The notes beneath the pieces are model-generated. The model had not been told where the DNA came from. It did not search any database and was given only the letters and a program-made list of their open reading frames with translations. The position numbers were made by a program, and so were the translations under genes. Of a stretch of 36,492 nucleotides of DNA, positions 22,688 to 31,084 are shown in pieces. Each line of letters begins with the position of its first letter. The first letter of the stretch is position 1. Location of the stretch: positions 1-36,492 of IMG/VR virus record IMGVR_UViG_3300038441_001652. One strand, 5' to 3'. Source of the DNA: a virus.

Positions 22688-24920
22688 TTAATATAGCACT
22701 TAGTGAAAGGATGGTTGCAGGGTAAGGCTGCGCCTGGCGGATGAAGATCGTGGACCGGTTGGAGTCCCAGTCGCCATTAAAGTCGATCTCGTAATCCTTA
22801 GGGTCGTCCTGCCCGAACAAAGTCGGAGGGTTGTCCATAGCGCCAGAAGTGAACCTGAATGGGATAGTATATAAGTCGCTCGAGGTCGGCCCAACTTGGA
22901 GACCAAGCGTTTTATAGAGCCGTACATAGAGTTTGTTTATTCTGGTAGGTTTAGATAGGTTTATGCCATCTTCGGTCTGTGCGAGCATCCTATGGCTTTC
23001 ATAATCGCTGTTATAAGGTAGGCCTACTGCTATCTTAGTGCAGTCATAAGGCAGCACGATTTCTCCTGAGCCACTGACAGTCTGATCGTCAGTAACAGCA
23101 AGCTCTTGGGTAGTTGATGTGCTCTTGGCTAGTAGTACTCTTACTCTCTCGCCTGCTAGATGATCAAAGCCGCCGTAATTACCAGCAACAACTGCAGTAC
23201 CAGAGTAATATACACCAGCATCAAGATGATATCGTCTCGACTCATTCGGTTCTAAAATCTCTACAAATCTAACGGTGGCGCTGCCTATAGTGCGCTTTGA
23301 TACAATCCATAATTCATCTGTGTCATTAGTGGGAATAGTGGCAATACTTTCTATTTCTTCCTGGACAAGATTCCCATTCTCATCCATCCTACTAGTAGTG
23401 TGTCTATGCCATCCTGCGACTTTCTGCCCCTGCTCTATTGTAAGGGCAGCTATGGTTCCATCGTTTAGGACTAGCCATAATATACTACTTGGCTCCTGTT
23501 GATAAGCGATATCCTTGATGCCAGCTTCTAAAATATAATTAGCTCTAACAGTCAAATCCTCGGCCTGGAAGCTGTCCGTCTCGAAGTTATAAGCGGTAGA
23601 GAACAACTTCTTTCCTGCCCTATGACCGAACATCAGGTAGTTACCTACGAGCTCAGGAGCGATATTAGAACAGGAGATATCGGTATGCTGTTTAGCTTGT
23701 ACGTTAGAAGGAGTGATAATCTGATCAACCGTGGAAGGTTTAACCACAAACACGCCACCAGCCGTACCCACAACAAGCGCATTCTTAGAAGCAAGCCACT
23801 TAATCGAGTCAGCACTTTGGGAACTAAGCTCAAACGTAAGAGCCTCATCATCAAGCCCTGCGCCGGTATCAAAATTCTCGAAGTCGCCATTAGTCCTACT
23901 AGCCCATATAGTCTGCGGCTTCCGTGTTGTGCCACCATAAAACGCACGCTGCTCGTAAAAGACTATCGAGCTAGGCCAGCCTTGATCATCAGACCAAGCG
24001 CCTTCATTCCAATAGGTTGTAGCAGTGCTTGTAACAGTATTAGGCAGCCTAACCTGTACAGTGCCTGAGAACGAAGTGGAGCTATTATAAGTCTCGAACT
24101 TAATATAGCCAGTACCGTCATTTACATACGTCCAGTTAACACCACCATCACTAACAGTGCCGCGAGTATGAACAGGAGGAATGGTCCCGCTAGTACCGGA
24201 AGATGCTGCAACATAAACACGTCCATCATTACGCCTAAAAGCTCCTGCTGTATAAGCTGTAGAAGTAACCCAGGCAGTATATGCACCCAAGCTACCACTC
24301 GGCTCAGAAATCGCCCATACTCCGCCTACCATATTAGCATTAAATATCCCAGTCGAAGCAGTGATAGTTACAGTGCCGGTAGTAGCAGACGCGGTTAAGG
24401 TCGTAGCAGTTTCATTCTCATCAAGCGTAGGCCCCTTCTGGAAATCTACTTCATCTAACGAGAAAGTAGGAGTTACAGCAGTGCGAGATAATACGCGAGG
24501 CGCATAGTTGCCATGTACTATGTACAAAAGGTCATTTACCTGCGCAAATTGCAGATCGAATAAGTCAGCCTCAAGATAAGGGGAAGATAACTCTAGCGGG
24601 CTACCGCCGCTCTCAATTTGGGCTTGGTTTTGGTAAAATCTAATGTACTGGTTGCCAAATTCCAGCATGTAAACATCACCTACCGCGAATACGAACGGGT
24701 ATAGGCGTGTAGCACGAGAAGCATCGCCCGATCCAAAGGTCTTGGTCGTTGCCACGTAACGGAATCCCATACGGTTCTTAATAGGCCCTTGCGGCGTAGG
24801 AATGAAATTAAGAAGGTTTTTCGCAGTACTAGAGTAGAAATCTAAATCAATACGAGCGTCTAATAGCGGGGTTATTTCACCACCGTTAAAACTAGTAATA
24901 GCAGTAGATATACGAGCCAT
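22671..24920 (-). CDS. Tail tube protein B (gp12-like), 749 aa
   Basis: The N-terminal stretch SFNGGEITPLLDARIDLDFY (about 9-28) and PQGPIKNRMGFRYV (about 43-56) are hallmarks of the phage stabilisation / gp12-type tail nozzle family. The rest is beta-rich with Thr/Ser stretches, and the length is close to T7 gp12 (794 aa). It forms the lower tail nozzle to which fibres attach. It directly follows the gp11-like gene. Minus- and plus-strand ORFs inside it are shadows. Confidence 0.9.
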   Translation of the reverse strand: MARISTAITSFNGGEITPLLDARIDLDFYSSTAKNLLNFIPTPQGPIKNRMGFRYVATTKTFGSGDASRATRLYPFVFAVGDVYMLEFGNQYIRFYQNQAQIESGGSPLELSSPYLEADLFDLQFAQVNDLLYIVHGNYAPRVLSRTAVTPTFSLDEVDFQKGPTLDENETATTLTASATTGTVTITASTGIFNANMVGGVWAISEPSGSLGAYTAWVTSTAYTAGAFRRNDGRVYVAASSGTSGTIPPVHTRGTVSDGGVNWTYVNDGTGYIKFETYNSSTSFSGTVQVRLPNTVTSTATTYWNEGAWSDDQGWPSSIVFYEQRAFYGGTTRKPQTIWASRTNGDFENFDTGAGLDDEALTFELSSQSADSIKWLASKNALVVGTAGGVFVVKPSTVDQIITPSNVQAKQHTDISCSNIAPELVGNYLMFGHRAGKKLFSTAYNFETDSFQAEDLTVRANYILEAGIKDIAYQQEPSSILWLVLNDGTIAALTIEQGQKVAGWHRHTTSRMDENGNLVQEEIESIATIPTNDTDELWIVSKRTIGSATVRFVEILEPNESRRYHLDAGVYYSGTAVVAGNYGGFDHLAGERVRVLLAKSTSTTQELAVTDDQTVSGSGEIVLPYDCTKIAVGLPYNSDYESHRMLAQTEDGINLSKPTRINKLYVRLYKTLGLQVGPTSSDLYTIPFRFTSGAMDNPPTLFGQDDPKDYEIDFNGDWDSNRSTIFIRQAQPYPATILSLSAILNANTK

Positions 24921-24921
24921 A

Positions 24922-25557
24922 TTACCCTCTCGACGTTAGCCAAGCGCTTAGCTCTATTCTTTCTCTTGTACCCTCCTGGCCATTATTCTGTTGCGCTTGA
25001 GTTAGCAGATATTGGAATTCATCTGCCAAGTCTTTACGCATCTGTACACTTCCACTTACTTGGTAAGCAATAGTCATCGCTATCCTCACGCCTAGCATCT
25101 CAACGAAGCTTGGATCGAATTGTGTAGTGTCAGCAATATCGGCGATGTATTTGATCTTTACAGTGCCATCGTCGCTATAAAGGTTACGCCCGATAATTTT
25201 GTATCTATCGGCTTGCGCGTAATCTACTCTGTTGCTTATAGTGACGAATCCATTGAAGTCGCCGCCATAGCCATATAAGTATGCCTCATCCTGGTCGCTC
25301 GTAGAGATCACACGCAGACAGTCAGCAGGTAGAGCATAACTATAATCATAATCGAATAACGGCTCATCAACGTTCTGTGCTAGTTGCGCCATCTTAAGGG
25401 CAAAGTTCCAAGGGTGAGAACGCAGCAGGTCCCTCCTTGCGATATCATATTGCAGATTGCAGGCAATAGCCGCAGGTGAGTTCTCGGTCAGCGATGAAAT
25501 CAACTGACCCCCGACTCGCAAGATTGCAATATTACAGATATCAACAGGAGAGGCCAT
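24922..25557 (-). CDS. Tail tube protein A / adaptor (gp11-like), 211 aa
   Basis: The N-terminus MASPVDICNIAILRVGGQLISSL together with RRDLLRSHPWNFALKMAQL (about 52-70) is the typical gp11-type tail-tube A signature. T7 gp11 is 196 aa. It forms a ring between the portal and the gp12 nozzle. It lies one base from the gp12-like gene and 14 bases after the 161-aa virion protein gene. Confidence 0.9.
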   Translation of the reverse strand: MASPVDICNIAILRVGGQLISSLTENSPAAIACNLQYDIARRDLLRSHPWNFALKMAQLAQNVDEPLFDYDYSYALPADCLRVISTSDQDEAYLYGYGGDFNGFVTISNRVDYAQADRYKIIGRNLYSDDGTVKIKYIADIADTTQFDPSFVEMLGVRIAMTIAYQVSGSVQMRKDLADEFQYLLTQAQQNNGQEGTRERIELSAWLTSRG

Positions 25558-25571
25558 GCTGCGGCTCCTTT

Positions 25572-26057
25572 TTAGTACTGAGCAGTTAGAACTTTAACCG
25601 CCACATTACCAGCTACAGTACCTACGGTATTTGCAGTTAGTGCTAAGTCATAAACCTTACATGGATCCGAAGTTAAACCTAAAAGCTCGTAAACGCGCTT
25701 ATTTAAGTTAGCCACAGAAACATTTGACATACCGTCTAAAACACGAGAAGCACTCGCTAACGTTTGTCCGTCCATGAATAAGTCTGCATCAACCACAGCG
25801 CCACCTGCGCCTGCTTCATATAGACCTAAGTCCCAGTCAGTACCACCTGTAATCGCTGTGCATGCGATCACGATCTCATATATAATCGCGTTAGAAGCAA
25901 TACGCCCCAAACGATATACAGAACCATCATCATCCGCTGCAGCAACTGCAAAGGCCTGGAAAGGGTTGATCAGAGAGCGAGAGCCCCCTGCTTTATTTGG
26001 ATCTTGCCTTAAGCCACTTGCTAAATCAGGATCAACGTATTTATTTTCAACAGCCAT
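25572..26057 (-). CDS. Probable virion protein next to capsid, 161 aa
   Basis: The gene lies between the major capsid and gp11-like genes. The protein is rich in Ala, Gly, Asp and Val, with beta-strand patterns (VYRLGRIASNAIIYEIVIACTAI, about 46-68) and no membrane segment. The fold looks like a small beta sandwich or decoration-type protein. I cannot assign a family, so a head-decoration or head-tail joining role is inferred from position alone. Confidence 0.65.
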   Translation of the reverse strand: MAVENKYVDPDLASGLRQDPNKAGGSRSLINPFQAFAVAAADDDGSVYRLGRIASNAIIYEIVIACTAITGGTDWDLGLYEAGAGGAVVDADLFMDGQTLASASRVLDGMSNVSVANLNKRVYELLGLTSDPCKVYDLALTANTVGTVAGNVAVKVLTAQY

Positions 26058-26070
26058 TTTATACCTCTAA

Positions 26071-26976
26071 TTAGCTTTCTACACAGTCAACTTGCTGTAC
26101 TTTCACGCCTTCGGTACGAATAGCATCTAAGAACATCGAAGCTTGGATTTGCCAGGAGTTATTCTTGTCAGGACGATTATCGATACGAATACTAATATCT
26201 TTGTTCATACCTACGATCATGCCACTCTTAGCAAAAGCGATACAATGGCGAGTTGTGCTTGTTTTACTGATCATTGATTTAGTCGCATTAGCACCAAAGA
26301 TAACTAGGTTCATACCCATAGCTTTAGTAATCTTGCCGCGATCAATTACAGTTTCATTGCCCATGCCGCCGTTTGTATAGTCACGGCTAGTTAGCTCCAT
26401 CTCTTTCAAGAGGTCTGAGTGCTGATTACCAGTGATGCAGAGGTATATCTCTTCATCATTATCTAAACCAACTTCGTTGTTGATAAAGTTTTGACGAATC
26501 TCTACAAGTTTCTCGAATGTTAGACCTGTCGCATTAGCAGACACAGTCAACACACCATCACTAGATGCAGTTACAGGAGTATCAAGATTGCGACCGGTAT
26601 TAACTGATGCTATAGCGTTAGTCAGCACAAGATAGTCATACTGTCTCATCATTGCGCGAGCTACAGCAGATGCATAATCCCGCTGAGGATCAATTAATAC
26701 TTGCAATTCGTCGAATTGGTCTAAAAGCATAGTTGAACGGAAGTCCCTCATTGTGCCACCACGGCGTGAATGCGCTATATCTTGCGCTACAGTGTCGGCA
26801 TGACGAGTTGTTACTTCGATAGCTTCTACGCTATCTAAACGTTCGTATGTGAATTTATTACCACGTACGCTTTGTTCTAAAACGCGGCCTTTCAATCGGG
26901 AACCCATTTGCTGTGCTAAGAAATGTACCATTTCCCCGAACTGAATGACCAGCGACTGATCTATAGTCAGTGACAT
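26071..26976 (-). CDS. Major capsid protein, 301 aa
   Basis: The N-terminus MSLTIDQSLVIQFGEMVHFLAQQMGSRL and the strand-helix pattern through residue 300 match phage capsid proteins of the Phage_capsid_2 kind found in many short-tailed phages. The size (301 aa) is close to typical. It sits downstream of scaffold with an unusually long leader (183 bases), as is common for highly expressed capsid genes. It forms the icosahedral shell around the scaffold. Confidence 0.85.
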   Translation of the reverse strand: MSLTIDQSLVIQFGEMVHFLAQQMGSRLKGRVLEQSVRGNKFTYERLDSVEAIEVTTRHADTVAQDIAHSRRGGTMRDFRSTMLLDQFDELQVLIDPQRDYASAVARAMMRQYDYLVLTNAIASVNTGRNLDTPVTASSDGVLTVSANATGLTFEKLVEIRQNFINNEVGLDNDEEIYLCITGNQHSDLLKEMELTSRDYTNGGMGNETVIDRGKITKAMGMNLVIFGANATKSMISKTSTTRHCIAFAKSGMIVGMNKDISIRIDNRPDKNNSWQIQASMFLDAIRTEGVKVQQVDCVES

Positions 26977-27159
26977 CTGGATTACCTTATTCAGTTATAG
27001 TTGATAATTGATTTTCTCGACACGCTACCCGGATTCCGGACGGTTCTTCTTTTTACGTTTAGATAAACGAGCAATCCAGCTACGGCTCAAAGGACCCTAA
27101 GGCTACCCTTCTACTATTAATTGAGTTTACCCCTTAATTTTTAAACTCGCAAGCAAAAA
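26977..27159 (-). other. 183-base leader before the capsid gene
   Basis: This is the only long gap inside the late operon. On the minus strand it holds a hairpin (27148-27142 with 27129-27123, GAGTTTA and its complement), a short CCGGA/TCCGG palindrome (27029-27039) and a TATAAC box shortly before the capsid gene, but no convincing -35. It probably affects capsid expression, by RNA structure or a weak promoter. Confidence 0.5.
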
Positions 27160-27972
27160 TCATTTAGATAAATTCAACTGATTAGTATATTTCTGGAATA
27201 GTTCACGGACCTTAGCTTGCTTCACTTCATTCTGCCTGTAATCTGGCTCTGCCATTATCTTGCGGGCCTCTTCCTTATAATCACCAGGAGCAGCTTGAAC
27301 AGCAGGTTGAGTAGTCATACGATCTTCTTTTACGAAGCGTTCTTTGATAGTAGCAAGAAGGGAAATAAACTCTGGATCGTTGCCGTATTTTTCCAGTTTC
27401 TGGAAACCTTCGTCGCCAGCTACGCGCTTAGCAAAGCCACGGACTTCGTCTAGCTTCTCTTCGTAATTACGGCCCCACTTTACCTTTAGTTCAGCCTCTG
27501 CCTTTGCTTGAGCCTCGACTTGCGCCTGCTCGTAATATGATTCGACAGCCTGGGCTTCTTTATTATACCAGTCGAACATTTGTTTAGCTTGCTTCTGGCT
27601 AATTCCGTTTTCAAAAGCAGTTTGCTTAAACTTACCCAGAAACTCTTTATCAATCGCACTATCATCTTGTAACTCAAATTCGTATTTCTCAGGAGCTTCA
27701 GGACGCCCTAGCTTGGAGTAGAATTTCGCCAACTCCTCTGGGCTAGCATCTTCCTTTGGCATAGAAATAGAAGACCCCATTTTACGCACTAGTTCGTCAT
27801 AGCCCTTTACAAAGTCCTCTGGCTTCTTGAACTCTGGATACATAGAACGATATTCTTCAGGCAACATAGTGCGGAAATCTGGTGTTCCTTGAGCAGCGGA
27901 GGCTTCGGTTGTAGCAGGGGCTGACTCATTAGCAGCTGCGATGCTGCCGTCGGTGATTACTTCTTCTGTCAT
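27160..27972 (-). CDS. Scaffolding protein, 270 aa
   Basis: The gene precedes the capsid gene, and the product is typical of gp9-type scaffolds: an acidic, flexible N-terminus (Ala/Thr/Glu-rich), RTMLPEEYRSMYPEFKKPEDFVKGYDELVRKM (about 33-64), a long helical middle and a short basic C-terminus (VRELFQKYTNQLNLSK) for capsid binding. It starts at ATG 27972 after TGAGGAATA. It guides shell assembly and then leaves the procapsid. Confidence 0.85.
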   Translation of the reverse strand: MTEEVITDGSIAAANESAPATTEASAAQGTPDFRTMLPEEYRSMYPEFKKPEDFVKGYDELVRKMGSSISMPKEDASPEELAKFYSKLGRPEAPEKYEFELQDDSAIDKEFLGKFKQTAFENGISQKQAKQMFDWYNKEAQAVESYYEQAQVEAQAKAEAELKVKWGRNYEEKLDEVRGFAKRVAGDEGFQKLEKYGNDPEFISLLATIKERFVKEDRMTTQPAVQAAPGDYKEEARKIMAEPDYRQNEVKQAKVRELFQKYTNQLNLSK

Positions 27973-27974
27973 AG

Positions 27975-28250
27975 TTATTCCTCAATTGTTGTTGTTTGTA
28001 GTTGTTTAGGTTCAGTAGTAAGTACATTCATGATGTGGTAACCCATGGACTGCTTACCTAGGTTGAAAAAGGTTTGATTGTCCGCTTTCATGCAGAAAGC
28101 AGTTCTATCCACAGCAGTATAATAGAGAAGATCGTTCAACACGCGCTTGCCTTCAGGAGTGTTGTAGACCTTAGCGTAATCTTCGTATCTGGACTGAACG
28201 TCAATGTTGCCGTGTGGTAGTTGTAAGTATGGAGGTTCAACTTTGATCAT
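27975..28250 (-). CDS. Hypothetical protein between portal and scaffold, 91 aa
   Basis: The start overlaps the portal stop (TAATG) and the stop is two bases before the scaffold ATG, so the three genes are coupled. The protein is mixed alpha/beta with CMKADNQTFFNLGKQSMGYHIMN (about 53-75). I recognise no family. In T7-like phages a small gene often occupies this place; a portal- or scaffold-associated role is inferred. Confidence 0.65.
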   Translation of the reverse strand: MIKVEPPYLQLPHGNIDVQSRYEDYAKVYNTPEGKRVLNDLLYYTAVDRTAFCMKADNQTFFNLGKQSMGYHIMNVLTTEPKQLQTTTIEE

Positions 28251-29887
28251 TACATTAATCCTGCTTGATTAGCGTTTTTAGCTATCTCAGAGCCTTGCTG
28301 CATCTGCTCTAACATCATCTGCGCTTGTTGCTCTTGTTGCCTTTGTGCGCGTATCTTCTTAACGGTATCACGGTCATTCAAGACCGCGCTTGGTACACTC
28401 TGAATATCATGTAGTTCTCTTACAACCTCATCGAAGTTCAGGTTATCTAGAACTTGTGGGGCCACCTGAGAGTAAGGCACAACAGAGTTCACGAACATCA
28501 CGATGCTGTTAGCCTCGCTAGCACGCTGTGCACGTTCTAGAGGGCTCACGTACTTAATCTTAAATCCAGATTCCTGAAGAATTTGAGGCGGCAGTGGGAA
28601 TGGTGCATTCTCGAAGCCCATGTCTAGAGAGCGGCGATATAGTATACCAAATGCACGTTCTACCGTAGGCCCTAGTAGTTCAGACTGTACACGTCCGATC
28701 ATAGGAGCCATGAGCCGTAGCTTCTCATCAGTACGAGCCATAACCTCAGTTGCAGTCATCTGTGGCGATTCTGCTAGTTGCAGGCGGTCGATATAGAATG
28801 CCTCACGCACTAGGTTATGTGAAGCCATGAGCATTTCCGTGGTGAACGGGATGTTACCAATAGTCATAATTGGCTCTAAGCGCCCCTGAGACATAGAACG
28901 ATATACATTCAGTGCACCTGGAGAGAGATCGATATTACCTAAGAAGCCATCGTCTGGCATCTGCATAGGCGGATTTAACATCTTCTCAGTAGCAAGGATG
29001 TAAGTCTTCTGCATCTGATTAAGCATCTTAATCTCAGGCAGCACACGAACAGCAGGAGAAGTACCATAAACGTCATTGGGATAAACATCCCATCTAGCAA
29101 CAGGGAGCGGCATCTCGAAGAAGCCAGATTCTTGCAGAATGGTCTTAGACTCTTTCTCTATATACACGCTAGAAATCGGAGCATCTAAAACACTCTCGCC
29201 GCCGGGAATAGCATCTTCCCTAGGTTCAAGTACGTGGATAATCGGGATCAGTTCATCTGGCTTTTCGCGCAGCTTCTCACGGGAAGCAGGAGATAACGCC
29301 TCTATACCAAACTTCTGCACCATCTGGCGTGGTGTCATCAAAAGGTCGCGGAAAACAGTATCGATATTACCGCTAGCATCTTCTGCGACGTAGAGTTCTT
29401 TTACATAACGTGCAGAAAACTCCAACATAGACCTAGACCCTTCCTGAATCATAAGGCCGACAGTACCAAAAACACCAAGGTCAATGGCACACATTTTAAG
29501 GTTACTGTAGAACTTAGCAGAAGGTTCGTTGAAAGCGGCAAGGAGACGTTTACTTGCAATGTCGAACCATTCAGCTACTTCCTGCACTTCGAGTAGAGAC
29601 TCATCAGTAGGAGCAAGTTCAAACCATTGCATAGCGGGGTTAGCCAGGAATCCTACTAAGCTCGAAGCAAAAATATCCACAGCGAGCTGAGCAGTCGAGT
29701 CAAAGGTCTTAGTCCAATTGGCTCTAGAGCTCTCGAAGTTAGCTTTCTGGATCTCATTGGTCTTAAATGGATATGACCTTTGTGGTTGAATATAGTCCGC
29801 CTCACTAAGCCATAAGTTGTCAAATGGCATGCGTTGCTCTTGCAGCGTCTTATAACGACGCAGGTAGTACTCTACTGGTTTGGCCAT
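28250..29887 (-). CDS. Portal / head-tail connector (gp8-like), 545 aa
   Basis: The protein has the gp8-type connector layout: YYLRRYKTLQEQRMPFDNLW near the start, ESSRANWTKTFDSTAQLAVDIFASSLVGFL (about 48-77), long helical stem regions, and a Gln- and Met-rich helical end (about 500-545). Its length is nearly that of T7 gp8 (536 aa). It forms the 12-mer ring for packaging and tail joining. It is preceded by the tail-fibre assembly-like gene and followed by the 91-aa gene. Confidence 0.95.
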   Translation of the reverse strand: MAKPVEYYLRRYKTLQEQRMPFDNLWLSEADYIQPQRSYPFKTNEIQKANFESSRANWTKTFDSTAQLAVDIFASSLVGFLANPAMQWFELAPTDESLLEVQEVAEWFDIASKRLLAAFNEPSAKFYSNLKMCAIDLGVFGTVGLMIQEGSRSMLEFSARYVKELYVAEDASGNIDTVFRDLLMTPRQMVQKFGIEALSPASREKLREKPDELIPIIHVLEPREDAIPGGESVLDAPISSVYIEKESKTILQESGFFEMPLPVARWDVYPNDVYGTSPAVRVLPEIKMLNQMQKTYILATEKMLNPPMQMPDDGFLGNIDLSPGALNVYRSMSQGRLEPIMTIGNIPFTTEMLMASHNLVREAFYIDRLQLAESPQMTATEVMARTDEKLRLMAPMIGRVQSELLGPTVERAFGILYRRSLDMGFENAPFPLPPQILQESGFKIKYVSPLERAQRASEANSIVMFVNSVVPYSQVAPQVLDNLNFDEVVRELHDIQSVPSAVLNDRDTVKKIRAQRQQEQQAQMMLEQMQQGSEIAKNANQAGLM

Positions 29888-29889
29888 GG

Positions 29890-30345
29890 TTATCCTTGTG
29901 ATGGTACCGGCATGTCTATGCCTTCAGGTATAGTGCTTGCTAGCGCCTCTACGTCAGTAACAGCGCTTAGGTCCAGAGTCTGTGGTATATCTCGTAGCCT
30001 CTGCTTTTCAGTCTTAATATCAGACCAGTCTTGATCCATACTAATGCGTTTGGATTGCTCTGCATCCAGCTCTGCAAGCTTCTTATCGCGGTAAATACGG
30101 ATCCTATCCATATGAATTACCTTAGCTTTATCCAAGTCCTCTTTAACAACGCCTTGGTCTAGTACCCAAGCGTCTCTAAAGCGCCTATCTTGTGGCAACT
30201 TGGAACCATCAAGGATATGGTAATCCGTACCTTCTGGGATGGATAATCCTATTATCTGCTCAAGCGTGAGACCTGATTTATCTATAGGAATCATCACAGA
30301 TAAATTACCTTCATCGTTTGTATATACTATTCTTGTATTTTCCAT
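29890..30345 (-). CDS. Tail fibre assembly / DUF4376-like protein, 151 aa
   Basis: The C-terminal half has the pattern DKAKVIHMDRIRIYRDKKLAEL followed by KTEKQRLRDIPQTLDL (residues 71-124), with the LRDIP motif seen in many phage tail-fibre assembly chaperones and DUF4376 / XkdW-like proteins. It lies directly after a fibre gene, which supports a chaperone or fibre-associated role, though fibre genes here also occur elsewhere. It is two bases from the portal gene. Confidence 0.65.
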   Translation of the reverse strand: MENTRIVYTNDEGNLSVMIPIDKSGLTLEQIIGLSIPEGTDYHILDGSKLPQDRRFRDAWVLDQGVVKEDLDKAKVIHMDRIRIYRDKKLAELDAEQSKRISMDQDWSDIKTEKQRLRDIPQTLDLSAVTDVEALASTIPEGIDMPVPSQG

Positions 30346-30351
30346 AATTGC

Positions 30352-31077
30352 CTACCTAATTACAGCTGCTGAAACTGTTTGTATATCAGTGGTCGTTGTG
30401 TTAACGTGAGCCAAGATACGGAATTGCCCTGTTTGTATATTAACTGTCTGGACTGAAGTAATAGGCGTTCCCGAAGCGTTGCCACAACCCGTAACAACAG
30501 CATAATTAGCATCAGGTAATGACGAGCTAAAAACAATTACCGTATCTCCTACATTATTGTCAGTAAGCGAAGCTATTCCATCAGAATCTAAAATCGTGGG
30601 CACCCCGGCGGTATACGTAAACCTGACCCATGGAGTGACACTAGATATAGGATCCCAACTTAAGGTGCCGCTTGTATTAGTAAGCACGCCATTAGTATTA
30701 GTACTTGGCACTGTGTAAGTAACGCTAGATGCTAAGGAGCTAGGTGCTTTGAAGCCAACATAGTGGGAACCTCCCATGCCATTCTCGTATAACCTTAACT
30801 CACCTGGATCAGAGTTACCGTTAGCTAATGCCAGCGATAGGCTATATACAGAAACTTCAGCGCTTCCCTTCGCCGCGAGAGAAATCCCAATATTCGTATC
30901 TGAGCCTAAGGGAGAAATCCGAGGGTTGTTAGTAGTTACGTTGTTCTGTATCTCTAGATGATTGACTGCACTTGCCACATCATTGAAAGCTAGAACAGTA
31001 TTACCATTGGAACCAGTTATAGTTTCTAGGTCAGCTATACTGTCTGAGGTTTTATTTATACTATTATTCGTTGCCAT
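30352..31077 (-). CDS. Fibre-like protein, 241 aa
   Basis: A repeat-rich beta protein with Gly, Ser, Asn and Thr abundant. The block SDPGELRLYENGMGGSHYVGFKAPSSL (about 84-110) followed by VTYTVPSTNTNG matches residues 220-262 of the 388-aa fibre protein, so a common module is shared. It lacks the T7-type attachment domain and the long C-terminal block. It may be a second short fibre or an accessory subunit of the 418-aa protein encoded directly before it. Confidence 0.7.
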   Translation of the reverse strand: MATNNSINKTSDSIADLETITGSNGNTVLAFNDVASAVNHLEIQNNVTTNNPRISPLGSDTNIGISLAAKGSAEVSVYSLSLALANGNSDPGELRLYENGMGGSHYVGFKAPSSLASSVTYTVPSTNTNGVLTNTSGTLSWDPISSVTPWVRFTYTAGVPTILDSDGIASLTDNNVGDTVIVFSSSLPDANYAVVTGCGNASGTPITSVQTVNIQTGQFRILAHVNTTTTDIQTVSAAVIR

Positions 31078-31084
31078 ATTTCCC

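Noticed and set aside
23645-24068. ORFs of 100 and 148 aa inside the gp12-like gene
   Set aside because: They are shadows in other frames of a well-supported 749-aa gene.
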